From assembly GCF_000189395.1 (NCBI RefSeq), contig NZ_AEPB01000001.1, forward strand, positions 124,001 through 188,000: a stretch of DNA of 64,000 nt, written 5' to 3'. The position numbers and the translations under genes are program-made. The stretch is from Planococcus donghaensis MPA1U2. GTDB taxonomy: Bacteria > Bacillota > Bacilli > Bacillales_A > Planococcaceae. Within the stretch, counting starts at the first letter, position 1, and the number at the start of each line of letters is the position of its first letter. This document shows, piece after piece, positions 50,783-59,267 of the stretch. The notes below the pieces were generated by a model that saw only the letters and a program-made list of their open reading frames with translations, was not told where the DNA came from and ran no database searches.

Positions 50783-51601
50783 TTATTTTGCATCGGAACC
50801 TTTCAAGAACTTCAACAACTCACTGTTAAAACGTTCTGGCTCATCTGCGTTGATGCCATGTCCGCTGTCTTCGAACGGAACGAGCACGGAGTTGGAGATT
50901 TGTTTGTCCAGTTCTTCAGCTAATTCATAAGTACAAATTTGGTCTTTTTTCCCGTGGAAAATAGCCGTTGGCACAGTAATGCCTGCTAACTCATCGCGCA
51001 AGTCCTCGTCTCGTAAGGCAATCGCGGATTTAATGGTTGAGTGAGCACCGGCTTCGAGTCCAAGCGTTTGGAACCAATGCAGAAATTCAGGTGATTTTTC
51101 TTGTTCAAAGAACATATCCGCAAATTGACCAAGAAAAGCGGGGCGGTCTTCTTTAAGTTGATCGATAATGCCATCGACTTCTTCAGGCTTTAAGTTGTAT
51201 TGGAAATCCTCGCGTTGCGTGAACAATGGAGCCGCCGCTGCTAAAAGCATTAGTTTATCAACGCCTTGCTGATTGAAATTTGTTAAGTAACGAATGGCAA
51301 TCGGTCCGCCCATAGAGAATCCGGCAAGCACAAAATGATCAAGTTTCAAATAATCGACGACAGCTTTGACGTCGTTTGCTGCCATATCGTAATCATAGCT
51401 TGACCACGGCTTATCTGATTTCCCGTAACCTCTGAGGTCAATGCCGATAAATCGGAAGTTTTGCTCCGCAAGCACACTTACTTGCGACTCAAATGCTTTG
51501 CTATTTAAAGGCCAGCCGTGAATAAAGACGACCGGTTGTCCTGAGCCGATGTCTTCTACATAAACGTTTACGCCATCTTCTACTTCAATATAATGTCCCA
51601 A
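50783..51601 (-). CDS. Alpha/beta hydrolase (non-heme haloperoxidase/arylesterase-like)
   Basis: 272 residues with a TTG start, supported by AAGGAGG seven to eight bases upstream and no alternative ATG. FIHGWPLNSKAFESQ, GYGKSDKPW, nucleophile elbow AGFSMGGPIA (Ser about 97), and His in DSGHGINADEPERF form the catalytic triad with an Asp near HGKKDQI. Substrate unknown. Confidence 0.88.
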   Translation of the reverse strand: MGHYIEVEDGVNVYVEDIGSGQPVVFIHGWPLNSKAFESQVSVLAEQNFRFIGIDLRGYGKSDKPWSSYDYDMAANDVKAVVDYLKLDHFVLAGFSMGGPIAIRYLTNFNQQGVDKLMLLAAAAPLFTQREDFQYNLKPEEVDGIIDQLKEDRPAFLGQFADMFFEQEKSPEFLHWFQTLGLEAGAHSTIKSAIALRDEDLRDELAGITVPTAIFHGKKDQICTYELAEELDKQISNSVLVPFEDSGHGINADEPERFNSELLKFLKGSDAK

Positions 51602-51760
51602 CTAGTTCTCCTCCTTTAATGTAAAACAGTATTAATGTAGAACTTCCCGTTGTCGAATTAAAGTAAACAACTGGAAATGGAAAGCCTGGCTTTTCAGTTT
51701 AGCCGGAGATGGTCGGGGGAATCTAATTAGTAGAAAATACATATTCAGAAGGAGGCAATT

Positions 51761-52831
51761 ATGGATTATATCTATTTAGGAAACTCAGGTTTGCGGGTTC
51801 CAAAGTACATACTCGGAACAGTTCCTTTTAGCGGAACAAATGGCTTTAATGCCGCAGGGAATATTGATGAAAAAACAGCTCGTCGCATGGTGGACATGTC
51901 GCTTGAAGCCGGCATCAACATGTTTGATACTGCTAATTTGTATTCAAAAGGCGATGCAGAGCGCGTGTTGGGTGCGGCCATTAAAGGACGCCGTGACGAA
52001 TTGTTGCTGACGTCGAAAACAGGTTTTCCTCTCGGGGAAAACCCTAACGCAAGAGGAGCTTCAAGAAGCAATATTTTAACATCTATTGATCAATCACTTG
52101 AGCGGTTGGGGACAGATTACCTTGACGTCTACTTTGTTCATTTATGGGACGGGCAAACACCGGTCGAAGAAACGGTCAATACGATGACAAGTCTCGTCAA
52201 GTCCGGCAAAATCCGCCATTGGGGTGTTTCAAATTATAGCGGCTGGGCATTGGCCCGAACGTTCACGATCGCTGAGCAATCTGGTTTTATTCCGCCGATT
52301 ACGCAACAAATCTATTACACACCAGAAGCCAGAGAAGCGGAATACGAACTACTTCCCGCGGGCAGTGAGCTCGGCATTGGCTCGATGATTTGGAGTCCGC
52401 TCGGAGAAGGGCTGCTAAACGGCAAAATCGGCCGCAATAAACAAGCACCGGCGAATACACGCCAAGGAGCTGGATGGCCAGAGCCATGGGTGCAAGATCA
52501 GGAAAGACTTTACCAAGTAATCGATGCGTTAGAAAGAGTCGCAGCCAATCACAATGCATCAGTGCCGCAAATCGCTTACGCATGGGTTCGAGACCGGCCA
52601 AACGTCGGTCCGATTGTCATCGCAGCGCGTAACGAAGAGCAGCTAAAAGAAAACATCGCTTCTTTTGAAATCGAGTTAACAAAAGAAGAGCACGACCAGA
52701 TTGAATCGGTCGCGCGACCAGCGCCACTTTATCCGAACTGGCACCGCGCCATGAACTCGTTTGACATGGGCAGTGAGTCTGAAAAAACGTATTTGACCGG
52801 GTATAAACAATCGATGGGCATCGATGACTAG
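51761..52831 (+). CDS. Aldo/keto reductase, YajO/Tas-like
   Basis: 356 residues. MFDTANLYSKGDAERVLGAAI (Asp, Tyr), TSKTGFPLG (Lys), VYFVHLWDGQTPVEET (His), GVSNYSGW and IVIAARNEEQLKENI show the AKR fold; the longer length and WDG pattern fit the KvBeta/Tas-like subgroup. RBS AAGGAGG. Own terminator. Confidence 0.91.
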   Translation: MDYIYLGNSGLRVPKYILGTVPFSGTNGFNAAGNIDEKTARRMVDMSLEAGINMFDTANLYSKGDAERVLGAAIKGRRDELLLTSKTGFPLGENPNARGASRSNILTSIDQSLERLGTDYLDVYFVHLWDGQTPVEETVNTMTSLVKSGKIRHWGVSNYSGWALARTFTIAEQSGFIPPITQQIYYTPEAREAEYELLPAGSELGIGSMIWSPLGEGLLNGKIGRNKQAPANTRQGAGWPEPWVQDQERLYQVIDALERVAANHNASVPQIAYAWVRDRPNVGPIVIAARNEEQLKENIASFEIELTKEEHDQIESVARPAPLYPNWHRAMNSFDMGSESEKTYLTGYKQSMGIDD

Positions 52832-52886
52832 TCAGCAGGTTTAATAAAGAAGACACGAGGGAACTCTTATACTATAATGAGTACCC

Positions 52887-52930
52887 CAAAAGACTGCCAG
52901 GTCATAAAAAAACTGGCAGTCTTTTTTGCG
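52887..52930 (+). terminator. Terminator of aldo/keto reductase gene
   Basis: AAAAGACTGCCAG-(TCATAAAAAAA region)-CTGGCAGTCTTTTTT. Confidence 0.92.
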
Positions 52931-53000
52931 TTAATTGGCCATGTGTCGTTTTCAAGACCATCGAGCCATTACTTTAGATTAATTGCTTAAAAAGCGCCGT

Positions 53001-53106
53001 TCGCTAGTAAATGCCATGATTCGGACAGTATTCAGTCCCATTTGGACAGTATTTGATGCGAATCGGACAGTATTTCCACTAAATCGGACAGTATATCCAA
53101 ATAACT
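53001..53106. repeat. 21-bp periodic repeat array, copy 2
   Basis: Units start at 53001, 53022 (22 bases), 53044, 53065 and 53086, same consensus and unit order as the 49663 array. After it, AAAAGC(G/A)TTGATTTCAAA at about 53131-53150 is also shared with the downstream flank of the third array. Confidence 0.88.
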
Positions 53107-53249
53107 GGAAATAAACAATGAACCACAAGCAAAAAGCGTTGATTTCAAAGAAAATTCACCCACATATGCGAAGTAAAATCCTTAAAAAACCGAAACTTCT
53201 TCGGATTCAACTCGTAAATACTGGTATAAGAAATAAGGGGGGCGCTGTT

Positions 53250-53531
53250 GTGTGGGCAATCGTCTTTACGTTACTGACAGTCGTAGCATTAGGCATCTCA
53301 ATTTATAAAATCAAAACATCCAATACAGATCCCAAAAGTACAGTAACCGCAATGTGTTTTTTTCTAATTAGTGGTGTTAACTTAGTTGGCTACTGGTTCG
53401 ACTTACTTGGTGTGTTCACTATGGTGCTAACCGTCGCATTGTTAATTACCGGTGCTTACTTTATTCGCTATACGCAAACAGATCATAAGGAAAATCAATC
53501 AAATAAGGAGCGAAATCATGCCGAACTGTGA
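53250..53531 (+). CDS. Small membrane protein, hypothetical
   Basis: About 93 residues from a GTG at 53250 that has AAGGGGGG seven bases upstream. The in-frame ORF to ATG 53118 has no RBS and a basic N-terminal run, so the shorter form is preferred. Three hydrophobic helices (about 2-18, 34-52, 57-74) and a charged tail. No family recognised. Overlaps the zinc-protein gene by 14 bases. Confidence 0.65.
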   Translation: MWAIVFTLLTVVALGISIYKIKTSNTDPKSTVTAMCFFLISGVNLVGYWFDLLGVFTMVLTVALLITGAYFIRYTQTDHKENQSNKERNHAEL

Positions 53532-53832
53532 AAATTGTGGTCAAAAATGGCCGTGGAAAACAGTAGTGAAAAATACAGTCAAGCTTAGCAATAAAACCAA
53601 GTGTCCTTATTGCGAAAAGACCCAATACCTCATACCAAAGTCGAGAAAGCGAACCGCCATTTTTAGCTACATGCCAGCATTTCTCATTATTACATTGACG
53701 CTAATTTTAGACCTCGATGGGTGGGGCATTTTCTTTCTTGCGGCCGCTTTAATGATTGTGTTTTTAGGGCTGTATCCATTTATGATGAAACTTTCGAATG
53801 ACGATCACATGCCGACTTATAAAATGCAGTGA
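53518..53832 (+). CDS. Putative zinc protein of the cxxc_20_cxxc family with two TM helices
   Basis: 104 residues. N-terminal CENCGQKWPWKTVVKNTVKL...KCPYCEKTQYLIPKSRKR gives Cys-x2-Cys, about 20 residues, then Cys-x2-Cys and a basic SRKR, as in TIGR04104-type proteins. Two hydrophobic helices follow (about 48-64 and 68-86). Function unknown. RBS AAGGAG inside the previous gene. Confidence 0.8.
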   Translation: MPNCENCGQKWPWKTVVKNTVKLSNKTKCPYCEKTQYLIPKSRKRTAIFSYMPAFLIITLTLILDLDGWGIFFLAAALMIVFLGLYPFMMKLSNDDHMPTYKMQ

Positions 53833-53928
53833 CCTTATTCAATGTTTTGTTTAGTAAATCTTCCATAAGGGAAAACTTATTAAAGCAATGCAATTTTTGA
53901 ACACTACAAATCAGGAGGCGCAATCCTT

Positions 53929-54738
53929 ATGGACGATAAAACACGTAAGCAAACAAAGCTGTTCTCCATCTTGAATTTAGTTTTTTATTTCCTAACCTTA
54001 GGGGTAAACTATCTCGGGTCATCCGGGTTTTTTAATGGCATGAGTCAAAAAGACCTGTCAGACAAATACATGACGCTCATCTCACCAGCACCATTCACGT
54101 TTTCAATTTGGGGCGTGATTTACACGCTACTGCTAGTGACATTAGTTTATTTCTTTATTAAACGAAAAGATCAACGTGTAGGTAAACTCATTCGATTGGT
54201 ATCGCCTTTATTTATCGCCAGCGCTGTATTCAATATGGCGTGGATTATCGTGTTCTCATACGAATTACTTGGGATTTCAACGCTACTGATTTTGGGATTG
54301 CTGTTCTCATTGATTTTGATCGTCAAACAGATCACCAACAATCGCTCTCAATTTCCAAGTACATTAGCAGGCATCAGTTTTACGCTCTACAGCTCGTGGG
54401 TGTTTATCGCCTCAATCGTCAATACGTCGTTATTTTTAGTGCAGCAAGAGTGGGACGGACTTGGACTATCTGATTCGATTTGGACAATCGTCATCTTGTT
54501 TGTCGCCATTGGATTTGTATTTTTCTACTTAGCGCTATACAAAAATGCCGCATTTCCGCTCCCCATCGCCTGGGCTTTCTTTGGCATCTATAGCGCATAT
54601 GCGAGCGGGGTCTTAGACGCATCGATGGCAACAACCATTCAAGCCGTGTTAGTAGCCGGGATCGTCTTATTGCTAATTGCGAGTGCGTGGACATTTGTTA
54701 AAAACGACAAAGGGCTTTTTCCAAAAACCAATCACTAA
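53929..54738 (+). CDS. TspO/MBR-related tryptophan-rich membrane protein
   Basis: 269 residues, about seven hydrophobic helices, longer than the ~160 of TspO. ISPAPFTFSIWGVIYTLLLVTLVYF and FNMAWIIVFSYELLGIS, together with later aromatic-rich helices, are typical of the TspO-related proteins of Gram-positives. Ligand not known; possibly tetrapyrroles. RBS AGGAGG. Confidence 0.78.
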   Translation: MDDKTRKQTKLFSILNLVFYFLTLGVNYLGSSGFFNGMSQKDLSDKYMTLISPAPFTFSIWGVIYTLLLVTLVYFFIKRKDQRVGKLIRLVSPLFIASAVFNMAWIIVFSYELLGISTLLILGLLFSLILIVKQITNNRSQFPSTLAGISFTLYSSWVFIASIVNTSLFLVQQEWDGLGLSDSIWTIVILFVAIGFVFFYLALYKNAAFPLPIAWAFFGIYSAYASGVLDASMATTIQAVLVAGIVLLLIASAWTFVKNDKGLFPKTNH

Positions 54739-54751
54739 ATGTAGTTAAATA

Positions 54752-54797
54752 AAACCAGCCACAACGTCTCTTTTGAAGAGATTTTGTGGCTGTTTTA
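54752..54797 (+). terminator. Terminator of TspO-like gene
   Basis: AAACCAGCCACAA-CGTCTCTTTTGAAGAGAT-TTTGTGGCTGTTTT. Nearly the same hairpin occurs at 60642-60690. Confidence 0.9.
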
Positions 54798-54802
54798 AAT
54801 TT

Positions 54803-54907
54803 CGCTAGTAAATAGCGTGATTTGGACAGTATTCAGCCTCATTTGGACAGTATTTGCTACAAAACGGACAGTATTTCTACTAAACTCGACAGTATATCCA
54901 AATAACT
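54803..54907. repeat. 21-bp periodic repeat array, copy 3
   Basis: Units at 54803, 54824, 54845, 54866 and 54887, all 21 bases, starting six bases after a terminator. Lies between two convergent genes, so it belongs to neither promoter. The remaining sequence to 55015 shows no gene. Confidence 0.88.
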
Positions 54908-55014
54908 GGAAATAACATACGCTAAGCATGCGAAAAGCATTGATTTCAAACGGATTTCCTCCGAAATTCCCATCATAAATCTTCATAATCACTAAATTGA
55001 ACAAAAAAATAAGC

Positions 55015-55060
55015 AAAAAAGAGCATGGCTTGAATTCACTCAAGCCATGCTCTTTTTTCA
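55015..55060. terminator. Terminator of GntR regulator gene
   Basis: AAAAAAGAGCATGGCTTGA-ATTCAC-TCAAGCCATGCTCTTTTTT; perfect long stem, works in both directions. Confidence 0.93.
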
Positions 55061-55077
55061 TGCGTCTAACAAATCTA

Positions 55078-55695
55078 TTAGCCTTTCATTCGATTTAGAC
55101 AAAACTCCAAATCGAGTTGCAGGTGTTCTTTCATCAACCGCTCTGCTTCATCCGCATGGTGTTGACGGATGGCCTCATAAATATCATGATGTTCTTCGAT
55201 TAATAGAGGACGCTTGTGAAGGACCACTGTTTTTCGGAACAAGTAAATAATCGATTGCATGCGGTCAAATATATCAATCATTACAGGATTGTTGGTAGCG
55301 CCTACAATGATTTCATGAAATTCTTTATTTGCCGCCATGACTTCTTCGATCGTGCCTGTTCGACCGATGTCTACACAATTTTTCAGTTTGGCCAATGCCT
55401 CATCTGTTATATAAGTGGCACAATAGTTCGCCGCAAAACCTTCTAGTAACGTACGAACTTGAAAGACGTGGCGAAGATCCATATCGCTAGGATTTACAAC
55501 ACATTTTTGTTTGATCAAACCTTCTTGTTCAAGCTTCCGTATAGAATCTCGCACCGGCGTACGGCTAATGCCCATCTCTTCCGCTAGCCGTTCCTCAACC
55601 AACTTTGTACCGCGCTCGAGCTCTCCACTTAAAATTCGATCCCGTATATATTCATAAGCATGGACGTAAGCAAGTTGTGTTGGTTTTTTTGTCAA
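55078..55695 (-). CDS. GntR-family regulator, FCD (FadR) subfamily
   Basis: 205 residues. N-terminal winged helix: YEYIRDRILSGELERGTKLVEERLAEEMGISRTPVRDSIRKLEQEGLI. C-terminal FCD helical domain with metal-ligand-type residues (NKEFHEIIVGATN, HHDIYEAIRQHHADEAERLMKEHL). Divergent from the four-carbon sugar-acid operon, so probably its repressor, responding to an organic acid. Binding sites are at 55772-55823. Confidence 0.92.
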   Translation of the reverse strand: MTKKPTQLAYVHAYEYIRDRILSGELERGTKLVEERLAEEMGISRTPVRDSIRKLEQEGLIKQKCVVNPSDMDLRHVFQVRTLLEGFAANYCATYITDEALAKLKNCVDIGRTGTIEEVMAANKEFHEIIVGATNNPVMIDIFDRMQSIIYLFRKTVVLHKRPLLIEEHHDIYEAIRQHHADEAERLMKEHLQLDLEFCLNRMKG

Positions 55696-55771
55696 TCTAA
55701 TCGTCTCCTAAAGTAAGTTGTCTTATTTTAAAGTATAAGTTTAATAACCAAAATTTAAAAGGATGGATATT

Positions 55772-55823
55772 TTGTATACAATTTAAAATAAAATGTATAC
55801 AAAATATAAAATTGTGTGTACAA
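55772..55823. promoter_or_regulatory. Three phased GntR-type operators
   Basis: TTGTATACAA (55772-55781), TGTATACA (55794-55801) and TTGTGTGTACAA (55812-55823), with centres 21 and 20 bases apart, in the divergent region between the GntR regulator and its target operon. Confidence 0.8.
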
Positions 55824-55839
55824 TTCATTTTAAGAGTTA

Positions 55840-55853
55840 TGAAAGCGCTATCT
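55840..55853 (+). promoter_or_regulatory. Candidate cre site (CcpA)
   Basis: TGAAAGCGCTATCT fits TGWAANCGNTNWCA in 13 of 14 positions; located 38 bases before the dehydrogenase start, suggesting carbon catabolite repression of the sugar-acid operon. Confidence 0.65.
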
Positions 55854-55890
55854 AAACAAATCTATTTAAAGACTGAAAGGGGAAATTGAA

Positions 55891-56781
55891 ATGGCACAGA
55901 CTATTGGAGTTATTGGTTTAGGGATAATGGGAAAGCCGATGTCACTGAACCTACTTAAAGCAGGATACAAGGTAATGGTAAATGATCTCAATACAGAAAG
56001 TGTAGATGCACTAGTAGAAGCTGGAGCAACAGCAGGTAAGCCCGATGAAATGGGATCTGTGTGTGAGGTAATTATTACGATGTTGCCAGCTTCTCAGCAT
56101 GTGAAACAAGTAGTGACTGGGGAAAATGGCATTTTGAAAACGGCAAAAGAAGGACTTGTGATTATAGATATGAGTTCCATTTCTCCTGTGGCTTCGGTTG
56201 AAATTTCTAACGAGGCTGCAAAGCGAGGCGTCGAAATGCTAGATGCTCCGGTAAGTGGTGGAGAGCCAAAAGCAATCGATGGCACGCTATCGATTATGGT
56301 AGGCGGTAAAGAAACGGTATTCGAATCCGTGAAACCCGTACTACAAGCGGTAGGTTCAGACATTATACTCGTTGGCAAAAGTGGAAGCGGTGTCACAGCC
56401 AAACTGGCAAATCAAATTATCGTAAACCTAAACATCGCAGCAATGTCTGAAGCCCTTATTCTTGCTGCAAAAGCAGGCATTGATATTGAAAAAATGTATC
56501 AAGCAATTCGAGGTGGCCTTGCTGGAAGTGCGGTACTAGATGCGAAAGTGCCTTTAATATTAGATCGCAACTTCGTAGCAGGTGGACGAATTGACATCAA
56601 CTTAAAAGATATTACAAACGTAATGGAAACAGCACATGATATTGGCGTGCCACTACCACTTTCGAGCCAATTGCTTGAAATTTTTCATGCATTAAAAGTA
56701 GATGGAAAAGCTGGCGATGATCATGGCGGCATCATTCAATACTACGAAAAATTGGCAAACGTTGAAGTAAAAAGGGGGTAA
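55891..56781 (+). CDS. 3-hydroxyisobutyrate dehydrogenase-family sugar-acid dehydrogenase (GarR/LtnD-like)
   Basis: 296 residues. IGVIGLGIMGKPMSLNLLKAGYKVMVNDLN (NAD site), DAPVSGGEPKAIDGTLSIMVGG (substrate site), GKSGSGVTAKLANQIIVNLNIAAMSEAL with catalytic Lys near 170. Similar to tartronate semialdehyde reductase and L-threonate dehydrogenase; the adjacent OtnK-type kinase argues for a four-carbon acid such as threonate or erythronate. RBS AAAGGGG. First gene of the operon. Confidence 0.9.
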   Translation: MAQTIGVIGLGIMGKPMSLNLLKAGYKVMVNDLNTESVDALVEAGATAGKPDEMGSVCEVIITMLPASQHVKQVVTGENGILKTAKEGLVIIDMSSISPVASVEISNEAAKRGVEMLDAPVSGGEPKAIDGTLSIMVGGKETVFESVKPVLQAVGSDIILVGKSGSGVTAKLANQIIVNLNIAAMSEALILAAKAGIDIEKMYQAIRGGLAGSAVLDAKVPLILDRNFVAGGRIDINLKDITNVMETAHDIGVPLPLSSQLLEIFHALKVDGKAGDDHGGIIQYYEKLANVEVKRG

Positions 56782-56788
56782 CCTGATC

Positions 56789-58228
56789 ATGGCCAATTCT
56801 AAGACTTTAAATACAACCGAGATATTTAGCCATCTGCCATCCGTTCCGGATGAAGAAAAAGTAAATCAACTACTCGCAAATGAATTGCAAAGTTTCAATA
56901 AAAAAATCATTGTGCTAGATGATGATCCGACAGGTGTTCAAACTGTACACGGCATTTCCGTTTACACAGACTGGACGGCTGAAAGTATAGAAGCAGGTTT
57001 TGCTGAAGAGAACGCGATGTTTTTTATCTTAACCAACTCAAGAGGGTTTACAGCTGCGGAAACAAAAGTCGCACACGAAGAAATAGCAAAGACGATTCTG
57101 CAAACGGCGGAGCAACAACAAAAAGACTATATGATCATTAGTCGTGGGGACTCGACATTACGTGGTCATTATCCGCTTGAAACAGAAGTATTAAAAAATA
57201 CGATAGAAGCGCAATCAAATGGTCTGTTTGATGGAGAAGTGATTATGCCGTTTTTCAAAGAAGGCGGACGTTTCACAATCGAAAATATTCATTACGTGCA
57301 AGATGAAGATCAATTAATTCCAGCAGGGGAAACCGAATTTGCAAAAGATCGCACATTTGGTTATGCGTCTTCGCATCTTGGAGAATGGGCAGAAGAAAAG
57401 TCAGCTGGTGCCTTTAAAGCATCCGATGCGACATATCTTTCTTTAGAAGACATACGTGGACTCCAAATTGACCGTCTGGTAGAGCAGCTTATGGCAGTAG
57501 AAGACTTTAACAAAGTAATTATCAATGCGACAGACTATGTGGACGTGAAAGTTGTCGTAATCGCTCTGATTCGCGCGATGAAAGCAGGAAAGAATTTCAT
57601 GTTCCGAAGTGCTGCCGCATTAACGAAAATTATTGGCGGTATTGAAGACAAAGCGCTTTTAACAAGAGACGAATTGGTCAAAGATCATTCTGGCAATGGC
57701 GGGTTAATCATGATTGGCTCCCATGTGAAAAAAACAACCGAACAATTTAATGTACTGCAAACATGCAAGTTCATAGAATTTATCGAGTTCGATGTTCATT
57801 TGGTGTTGGATCCAGAGAAGTTTGAAAACGAAATTCAGCGAGTCATTCAAAAGAGCGAACAACTGATTCAAAAAGGAAAGACGGTTGCCGTATACACGAA
57901 GCGGGAGCGGCTCGATCTTGGTGAAGATAAAAAAGAAGAAGAGTTGCTATTGTCCGTGAAAATTTCGGATGCTGTCACAAGTATCGTCAAAAACATTCAA
58001 ACAAGACCGAGCTTTATTATTGCCAAAGGAGGCATTACCTCTAGTGATATTGGAACGAATGGACTTGGCGTAAAGCGAGCAACAGTTGCCGGTCAAATCA
58101 AGCCAGGAATTCCGGTATGGCTGACTGGCAGTGAAAGCAAGTTTCCCGGCTTAGCTTATGTTATTTTTCCAGGGAATGTCGGTTCGAAAACAACCTTAAA
58201 AGAAGTCGCTGAGCTGTTGCACCAATAA
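56789..58228 (+). CDS. Four-carbon acid sugar kinase (OtnK/DUF1537 family)
   Basis: 479 residues. N-terminal domain with IIVLDDDPTGVQTVHGISVYTDW (DDxTG motif) and ISRGDSTLRGHYPLE; C-terminal nucleotide-binding domain with IAKGGITSSDIGTNGLGVKRATVAGQIKPGIPVW and FPGNVGSKTTL. This family phosphorylates 3-oxo-tetronates or related acids. Seven bases after the dehydrogenase gene, RBS AAGGGGG-like, so they act in series: oxidation, then phosphorylation. Confidence 0.9.
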   Translation: MANSKTLNTTEIFSHLPSVPDEEKVNQLLANELQSFNKKIIVLDDDPTGVQTVHGISVYTDWTAESIEAGFAEENAMFFILTNSRGFTAAETKVAHEEIAKTILQTAEQQQKDYMIISRGDSTLRGHYPLETEVLKNTIEAQSNGLFDGEVIMPFFKEGGRFTIENIHYVQDEDQLIPAGETEFAKDRTFGYASSHLGEWAEEKSAGAFKASDATYLSLEDIRGLQIDRLVEQLMAVEDFNKVIINATDYVDVKVVVIALIRAMKAGKNFMFRSAAALTKIIGGIEDKALLTRDELVKDHSGNGGLIMIGSHVKKTTEQFNVLQTCKFIEFIEFDVHLVLDPEKFENEIQRVIQKSEQLIQKGKTVAVYTKRERLDLGEDKKEEELLLSVKISDAVTSIVKNIQTRPSFIIAKGGITSSDIGTNGLGVKRATVAGQIKPGIPVWLTGSESKFPGLAYVIFPGNVGSKTTLKEVAELLHQ

Positions 58229-58280
58229 ATTGATGATTCATACGTATGGCAAGCAAATACAAGAAGAAGGTGGACTGTGA

Positions 58281-59114
58281 ATGTTACTAAATACAAAAGA
58301 TATTCTTTTAACAGCTCAAAAAGAACAGTACGGCGTAGCCGCTTTTAATGTTTACAGCCTTGAGACTTTGCAGGCAGTCATTCGCGTAGCAGAAGCAGAA
58401 AATCATCCAGTGATTATTGCGTTAGGCGAACGGTATTTTGATACGGTAGACGTAGAGGGCTTTGCCGCTTTAACCAAAGTATTGGCTGAAAAATCGACTA
58501 TTCCGATTGCGCTTCACTTAGATCATGCTTATCAAAAACAATCAGTTATTCGAGCGATCAATTGTGGATTTACTTCGGTGATGTTTGATGGTTCTAAATA
58601 CGATCTTGAAAAAAATATAAGTTACACAAAAGAAATCGTAAAAATTGCCCATATGGCAGGAGTTAGTGTAGAAGCCGAAATCGGTTCAGTTGCGCGTGGT
58701 GCGTTTTCAGATGAAGAAGACGGCGATGGCACATTGACCGATCCACAGGATGCTAAGAAGTTTGTGGAAGAAACAGGCGTTGATTTTTTGGCAGCAGCGA
58801 TTGGTACGGTTCACGGCATGTATACAGGGGAGCCGAATATTAACTTAGCGCTGCTAGAGGAAATTCAACAGTCTGTCAGCATCCCGTTAGTTTTACATGG
58901 AGGTTCTGGGACGCCAGAACATGTGATGAAAAGAGCGGTTGAAAAAGGAATTTGCAAAGTGAATGTTAATACAGAAGTCTCGATAGCTGCAACTTCTTAC
59001 CTCAAGCAAGTTTTGAAAGAGGAAGAAACAATGCATCTCTCAGATGTAATGGCAGGTATGCAACAAGCAATAGAGCCAGTAATAGCGAAATTTATACAAG
59101 TGCTCAAAAAATAA
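58281..59114 (+). CDS. Class II fructose-bisphosphate/tagatose-type aldolase
   Basis: 277 residues. YGVAAFNVYSLETLQAVI, LHLDHAYQKQSVIRAINCGFTSVMFDGS (zinc His and catalytic Asp), VEAEIGSVARG, AAIGTVHGMYTGEPNI, VLHGGSGTPEHVMKRAVEKGICKVNVNTE. In known four-carbon acid pathways the final step is OtnC or PdxA2; here an FBA-type aldolase takes that place, presumably splitting the phosphorylated product. RBS AGAAGGTGG. Confidence 0.9.
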   Translation: MLLNTKDILLTAQKEQYGVAAFNVYSLETLQAVIRVAEAENHPVIIALGERYFDTVDVEGFAALTKVLAEKSTIPIALHLDHAYQKQSVIRAINCGFTSVMFDGSKYDLEKNISYTKEIVKIAHMAGVSVEAEIGSVARGAFSDEEDGDGTLTDPQDAKKFVEETGVDFLAAAIGTVHGMYTGEPNINLALLEEIQQSVSIPLVLHGGSGTPEHVMKRAVEKGICKVNVNTEVSIAATSYLKQVLKEEETMHLSDVMAGMQQAIEPVIAKFIQVLKK

Positions 59115-59189
59115 CAACCCGAGTGAAAATCCTTTTCTTGCGGATATAAGCGATAGCGCTCATGTTTTAAAAGAGAAGGGTTAGGTCTA

Positions 59190-59246
59190 ATGAAACCGTT
59201 ATCATTTCTAATTAAATTTATACTTGCTGTACCTCATAAAAACTGA
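59190..59246 (+). CDS. Possible 18-residue leader peptide
   Basis: ATG with AGAAGGG upstream encodes MKPLSFLIKFILAVPHKN, a short basic-hydrophobic peptide in the 153-base gap before the permease. May be a leader or chance; the gap has no clear terminator. Low confidence. Confidence 0.3.
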   Translation: MKPLSFLIKFILAVPHKN

Positions 59247-59267
59247 ATTGAAAAGGGAGAGGTTTCC

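Noticed and set aside
53118-53249. N-terminal extension of the small membrane protein
   Set aside because: Begins at the edge of a repeat array, very basic, no RBS; GTG at 53250 has a strong RBS.
49663-54907. CRISPR array
   Set aside because: Unit is 20-22 bases with no unique 30-40-base spacers and no cas genes.
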